From: Symplocastrum torsivum CPER-KK1 | Lineage (GTDB): Bacteria > Cyanobacteriota > Cyanobacteriia > Cyanobacteriales > Coleofasciculaceae | Assembly: GCA_019358875.1 (NCBI GenBank) | Contig: JAHHIF010000055.1 | Coordinates: forward strand, 1-54,113 | Length of the DNA: 54,113 nt | Direction: 5' to 3' | Part shown: in pieces, positions 51,814-54,113 of the stretch | Numbering within the stretch: the first letter of the stretch is position 1 | How the letters are laid out: each line of letters starts with the position of its first letter | The notes under the pieces: model-generated | Seen by the model: the letters and a program-made list of their open reading frames with translations, nothing else | What the model was told of the DNA's origin: nothing | Databases searched by the model: none | Position numbers and translations under genes: made by a program

Positions 51814-53210
51814 CCAAATCCGAGTTGACTACCCCTTTTATTAGGAAGGATAATCTTCAAAAAGGCGATCGCGAACTGGAGACATGGTCAAAAAAGCGCA
51901 TCTCCAACCTTACCTGACAAGCAGCGAACTGAAAGCCCGCTACCTCTGTTGCTCAGATCGAGTTGAATCACGTCGTTGGCATCTACTGTGGTTAGTGTCA
52001 AAACAGTGGACAATCCAGCAAGCATCTCTTGCCGTAGGATTGAACTATGATTACGCCAAGGACATAGTCAAGGCATACAATCAACAAGGGGAAGTGGCGA
52101 TCGCAAATCGCCGCCGTCAGCGCACAGCCCCCCCATCCCACGCCTTGCTTAATACTGAGCAACTAGAAGAATTACGTTCAAGCCTAAAACAGCAACCAGA
52201 AGACAAAGGCATCTGGACTGGACCGAAGGTAGCCGATTGGATTGCCAAAAAGACAGGGCGAGAGAAAGTTTGGTCTCAAAGAGGATGGGACTACCTAAAG
52301 AAATGTCGTTATTCTGCTCAAAGACCACGTCCTCGTCACGCTAAAGCCGACCCAGAAGCACAACAAGAGTTTAAAAAAAACTGCACGAAAGAGTTAGAGA
52401 ACTGCAACAAAAATTTCCGGATGCGGTCATAGAAGTCTGGTCATTCGATGAACATCGTGTAGGACTCAAACCGATTCTGCGTCGAGTCTGGGCACCGATA
52501 GGAGAAAGACCCATAGCTACTGTCTATCACCGCTATGAATGGTTATATCTTTTTTGTTTTGTACATCCCAAAACTGGGCAAACCGAGTGGTTCATTATCC
52601 CTAGAGTTAACATTGATTGGTTCAACTTAGTTTTAGAGTCTTTTGCCAAAGCTATCGGGACAGGAAAAAACAAAATTATCTTGTTAGTCATTGACCGAGC
52701 GGGATGGCACATGAGCGAGAAAGTGATTGTACCAGAAGGGATATATCTGGAACCTCTGCCTGCTTATTCTCCGGAGTGGCAACCGGCTGAACGGCTGTGG
52801 CAACTGTCAGATGAACCTTTAGCTAACAAGAGCTTTGAAACACTTGATGAATTAGAACAAGTTCTAGCCGAACGCTGTTGTATCGTCTCACAAATGCCCT
52901 CTAAGGTACAAGCACTTACTAACTATCATTGGTGGCCTGATCCAGAAGCGTTAGAGACTGGATAATTGAACACACTTAATAGGCAATTAAGCCTCTAGCT
53001 GTGTGTTAACTTCATACTCTTACTCGGATTACAGCTTCTGTACAAAGAAGTTCATGACAGTGTGTTTTTTTCTTTTCAAGAAACTTTATTTATTGAGAAT
53101 TAATAACTTTTAACCTTGTTTGTCAACGGGGTTTGAGCTACTTCCATTTTTGCGATCGCATTGAGGGAGATTATCCTTCCTGATAAAGGGGGTAGTCAAC
53201 CCGGATTTGG
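51814..53210 (+). mobile_element. IS630-type insertion sequence
   Basis: Long inverted ends of about 43 bp, starting CCAAATCCGAGTTGACTACC on the left and matching on the right with a few changes, are flanked by TA at 51812-51813 and 53211-53212, the usual IS630 target. About 200 bp of non-coding DNA lies between the transposase stop and the right end, so the element (1.4 kb) is longer than usual. Confidence 0.88.
51884..52965 (+). CDS. IS630-family transposase with frameshift at A8
   Basis: The first frame (51884-52432) gives an HTH domain (WTIQQASLAVGLNYDYAKDI) and linker. At A8 (52373-52380) a -1 slip continues in a second frame to 52965: WSFDEHRVGLKP (first Asp), LLVIDRAGWHM (second Asp) and YSPEWQPAERLW (Glu). 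The slip string AAAAAAC fits programmed -1 frameshifting, which is known in IS630 elements, so the gene may be functional. A random deletion is the alternative. Confidence 0.85.
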
Positions 53211-53299
53211 TATGAATACTAGATTTATGCATTTTGAGCTGAATGAATTTCCCAGTCTGGGTTTGAAGCCATTTTTGCCTCAGTTTTTATCTAAGTCCC

Positions 53300-53346
53300 A
53301 AAGCTAGTTTAGGCTTTGTTTGGGCTTGATATTTGTTTAAGTCCCG
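53300..53346 (+). mobile_element. Solo right end of an IS701-type element
   Basis: This stretch matches the right end of the IS701-type element (41750-41796) at about 40 of 47 positions, including the last codons (KASLGF, then W) and the terminal GTTTAAGTCCCG. No left end or transposase remains. The rest of 53213-53299 shows nothing clear. Confidence 0.6.
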
Positions 53347-53350
53347 TTAA

Positions 53351-53494
53351 CAGCTTCTTGAAAATTTGGATGGTGAGCGGGAGAGAATATTAGCCTGTGA
53401 GGAACGGTTCAATATTATGCAACAGAACCTTGAACGCCTTTTGCAATATTTGGAAAATCGTTATCCAGGTAATGGTAGTGGTAGCAATGACTAA
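53351..53494 (+). pseudogene. 3' fragment of a coiled-coil gene
   Basis: A 47-residue open tail (QLLENLDGERERILACEERF, then LERLLQYLENRYPGNGSGSN) begins right after the IS701-type end and has no start except an internal ATG. It is probably the end of a gene cut by the insertion. Confidence 0.45.
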
Positions 53495-53526
53495 AGGCTT
53501 TGCTGTTTAGCGATCGCCTTTCACCT

Positions 53527-53552
53527 GTTCCCCACCCTCTTTAGTGGGGAAC
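53527..53552. terminator. Hairpin between convergent genes
   Basis: GTTCCCCAC (53527-53535) pairs with GTGGGGAAC (53544-53552), a perfect 9-bp stem. It lies 29 bp past the stop of the junction-spanning gene and downstream of the fragment at 53351. No strong T run follows on either strand. Confidence 0.45.
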
Positions 53553-53580
53553 ACTAAGCCAAGTTTTCTTAAACATCGCT

Positions 53581-54113
53581 TTAACCTTCATTCTTAACAG
53601 CACTAAGAGCTTCACTAGTTAAGACTAGCGCACTCTTAATTTCCGCTCTCATTGCTTTAGCTTTCGTCCGAATCCCCTCTGCCTGTTGTTGTAACTGTGT
53701 TACGTGTGTATTGATTTGATTGATGTAATTCAACGATGACTGTATTTGCTGCATCTGAGCTTCTATTGCTCTAGCATCAAGTTTTGAGTTGAACGCTTGT
53801 TGGGTGGCTAATTGCTGCCGCACGATGAGGAACTGAATCGCAACAGCAAGCAGCTCGTGTGTTGTCGCTACCCAAATTCCATACTCACATTCTCCCAATG
53901 CCCATATCCCGATTTCTTGTGCCAATCCCTCTTGAGACGAACTCAGGAAAATTGCCGTATTTGCTTGATGTATCGCCATCGCTTTCGTTAAGCGCTTGGA
54001 AATCAATTGCCGACCCCAACGTTCAGAAGGGCGGTTTCTCGCTTCAATGATGATGGAAATCTCTATTGTCGCTATCGAGTTGGCAGTGAGCTTGAGGAGA
54101 ATATCACCCGGTC
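53581..54113 (-). CDS. Junction-spanning coiled-coil protein, C-terminal part
   Basis: This is the C-terminal third of the 436-aa protein that begins at 868; bases 54024-54113 duplicate 1-90. It follows the possible nuclease-like core with RLTKAMAIHQANTAIFLSS and a mixed segment (ECEYGIWVATTHELL), then ends in a second coiled coil of about 70 residues (QQAFNSKLDARAIEAQMQQI and onward). The whole layout, coiled coil, compact alpha/beta domain, coiled coil, recalls RmuC/DUF2130-type nuclease-like proteins, but no diagnostic residue set is complete. An internal TTG at 54006 could be taken as a start if the molecule were treated as linear; circular joining shows that it is internal. Confidence 0.8.
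   Translation of the reverse strand, partial: PGDILLKLTANSIATIEISIIIEARNRPSERWGRQLISKRLTKAMAIHQANTAIFLSSSQEGLAQEIGIWALGECEYGIWVATTHELLAVAIQFLIVRQQLATQQAFNSKLDARAIEAQMQQIQSSLNYINQINTHVTQLQQQAEGIRTKAKAMRAEIKSALVLTSEALSAVKNEG
54024..54113. repeat. Terminal 90-bp direct repeat (circular overlap)
   Basis: These 90 bases are identical to positions 1-90. A gene on the minus strand stays open in the same frame when 54023 is joined to 1, which is expected if the overlap is an assembly overlap of a circular molecule and not a biological terminal repeat. The unit length is then 54,023 bp. Confidence 0.95.

Overview
The window is a complete circular replicon. Its last 90 bases (54024-54113) repeat its first 90 exactly, so the unit length is 54,023 bp, and one gene reads straight across the join. 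HIP1 octamers (GCGATCGC) are frequent on both strands, and many proteins belong to families typical of cyanobacteria (DUF3611, SLH proteins, PRC-barrel/DUF2382, small HTH proteins). I read it as a cyanobacterial plasmid. No rRNA, tRNA or CRISPR array was seen.

Backbone (about 53.5 kb through the join to 13.7 kb): a junction-spanning coiled-coil protein with a possible nuclease-like C-terminus; a DNA-binding protein behind repeated operators; a 655-aa tyrosine recombinase; a cluster of small HTH proteins sharing TTGCAA operators; an XRE regulator; a replication gene carrying 20-bp iterons inside its coding sequence and overlapping a DnaB helicase gene; a parAB operon with CTAGGG boxes near its 3' end; and a catalytic-domain-only tyrosine recombinase preceded by a 9-6-9 inverted repeat that resembles a crossover site.

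Cargo (13.7 to 47.3 kb) is almost entirely membrane, envelope or secreted proteins: a degenerate K+ channel, PRC-barrel/DUF2382, DUF3611, an SLH protein, three DUF389 proteins, a winged-helix/DUF5985/DUF5985 set, MscS with DUF2254, a metallophosphoesterase, an LEA-like 18-residue-repeat protein, two tandem membrane-anchored serine hydrolases, SH3-domain secreted proteins (one broken), a response regulator and histidine kinase, a two-repeat lipoprotein, a pentapeptide protein, an AI-2E-type permease, DUF1206 and a full pstSCAB phosphate importer. Six cargo transcription units share a roughly 26-bp upstream element (TAAACTNNGAAC then TATATCTTGAT), usually 140-220 bp before the start codon and set among TAAAC/GTTTA repeats. 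This suggests one regulon for envelope, stress and phosphate functions, and is the most interesting signal in the window.

Mobile and decayed part (40.4-41.8 and 47.4-53.5 kb, plus scattered sites): an IS701-type element flanked by CTAG with a frameshifted transposase; an IS630-type element with 43-bp ends and an A8 frameshift; a 374-bp non-autonomous element with 34-bp ends and a 9-bp target duplication; a serine recombinase whose catalytic Ser is Leu; and relics that look like a DUF6079/BREX-type ATPase, a type I restriction operon and a Uma2-type tail. Function names come from motif recognition by eye; no database search was run.
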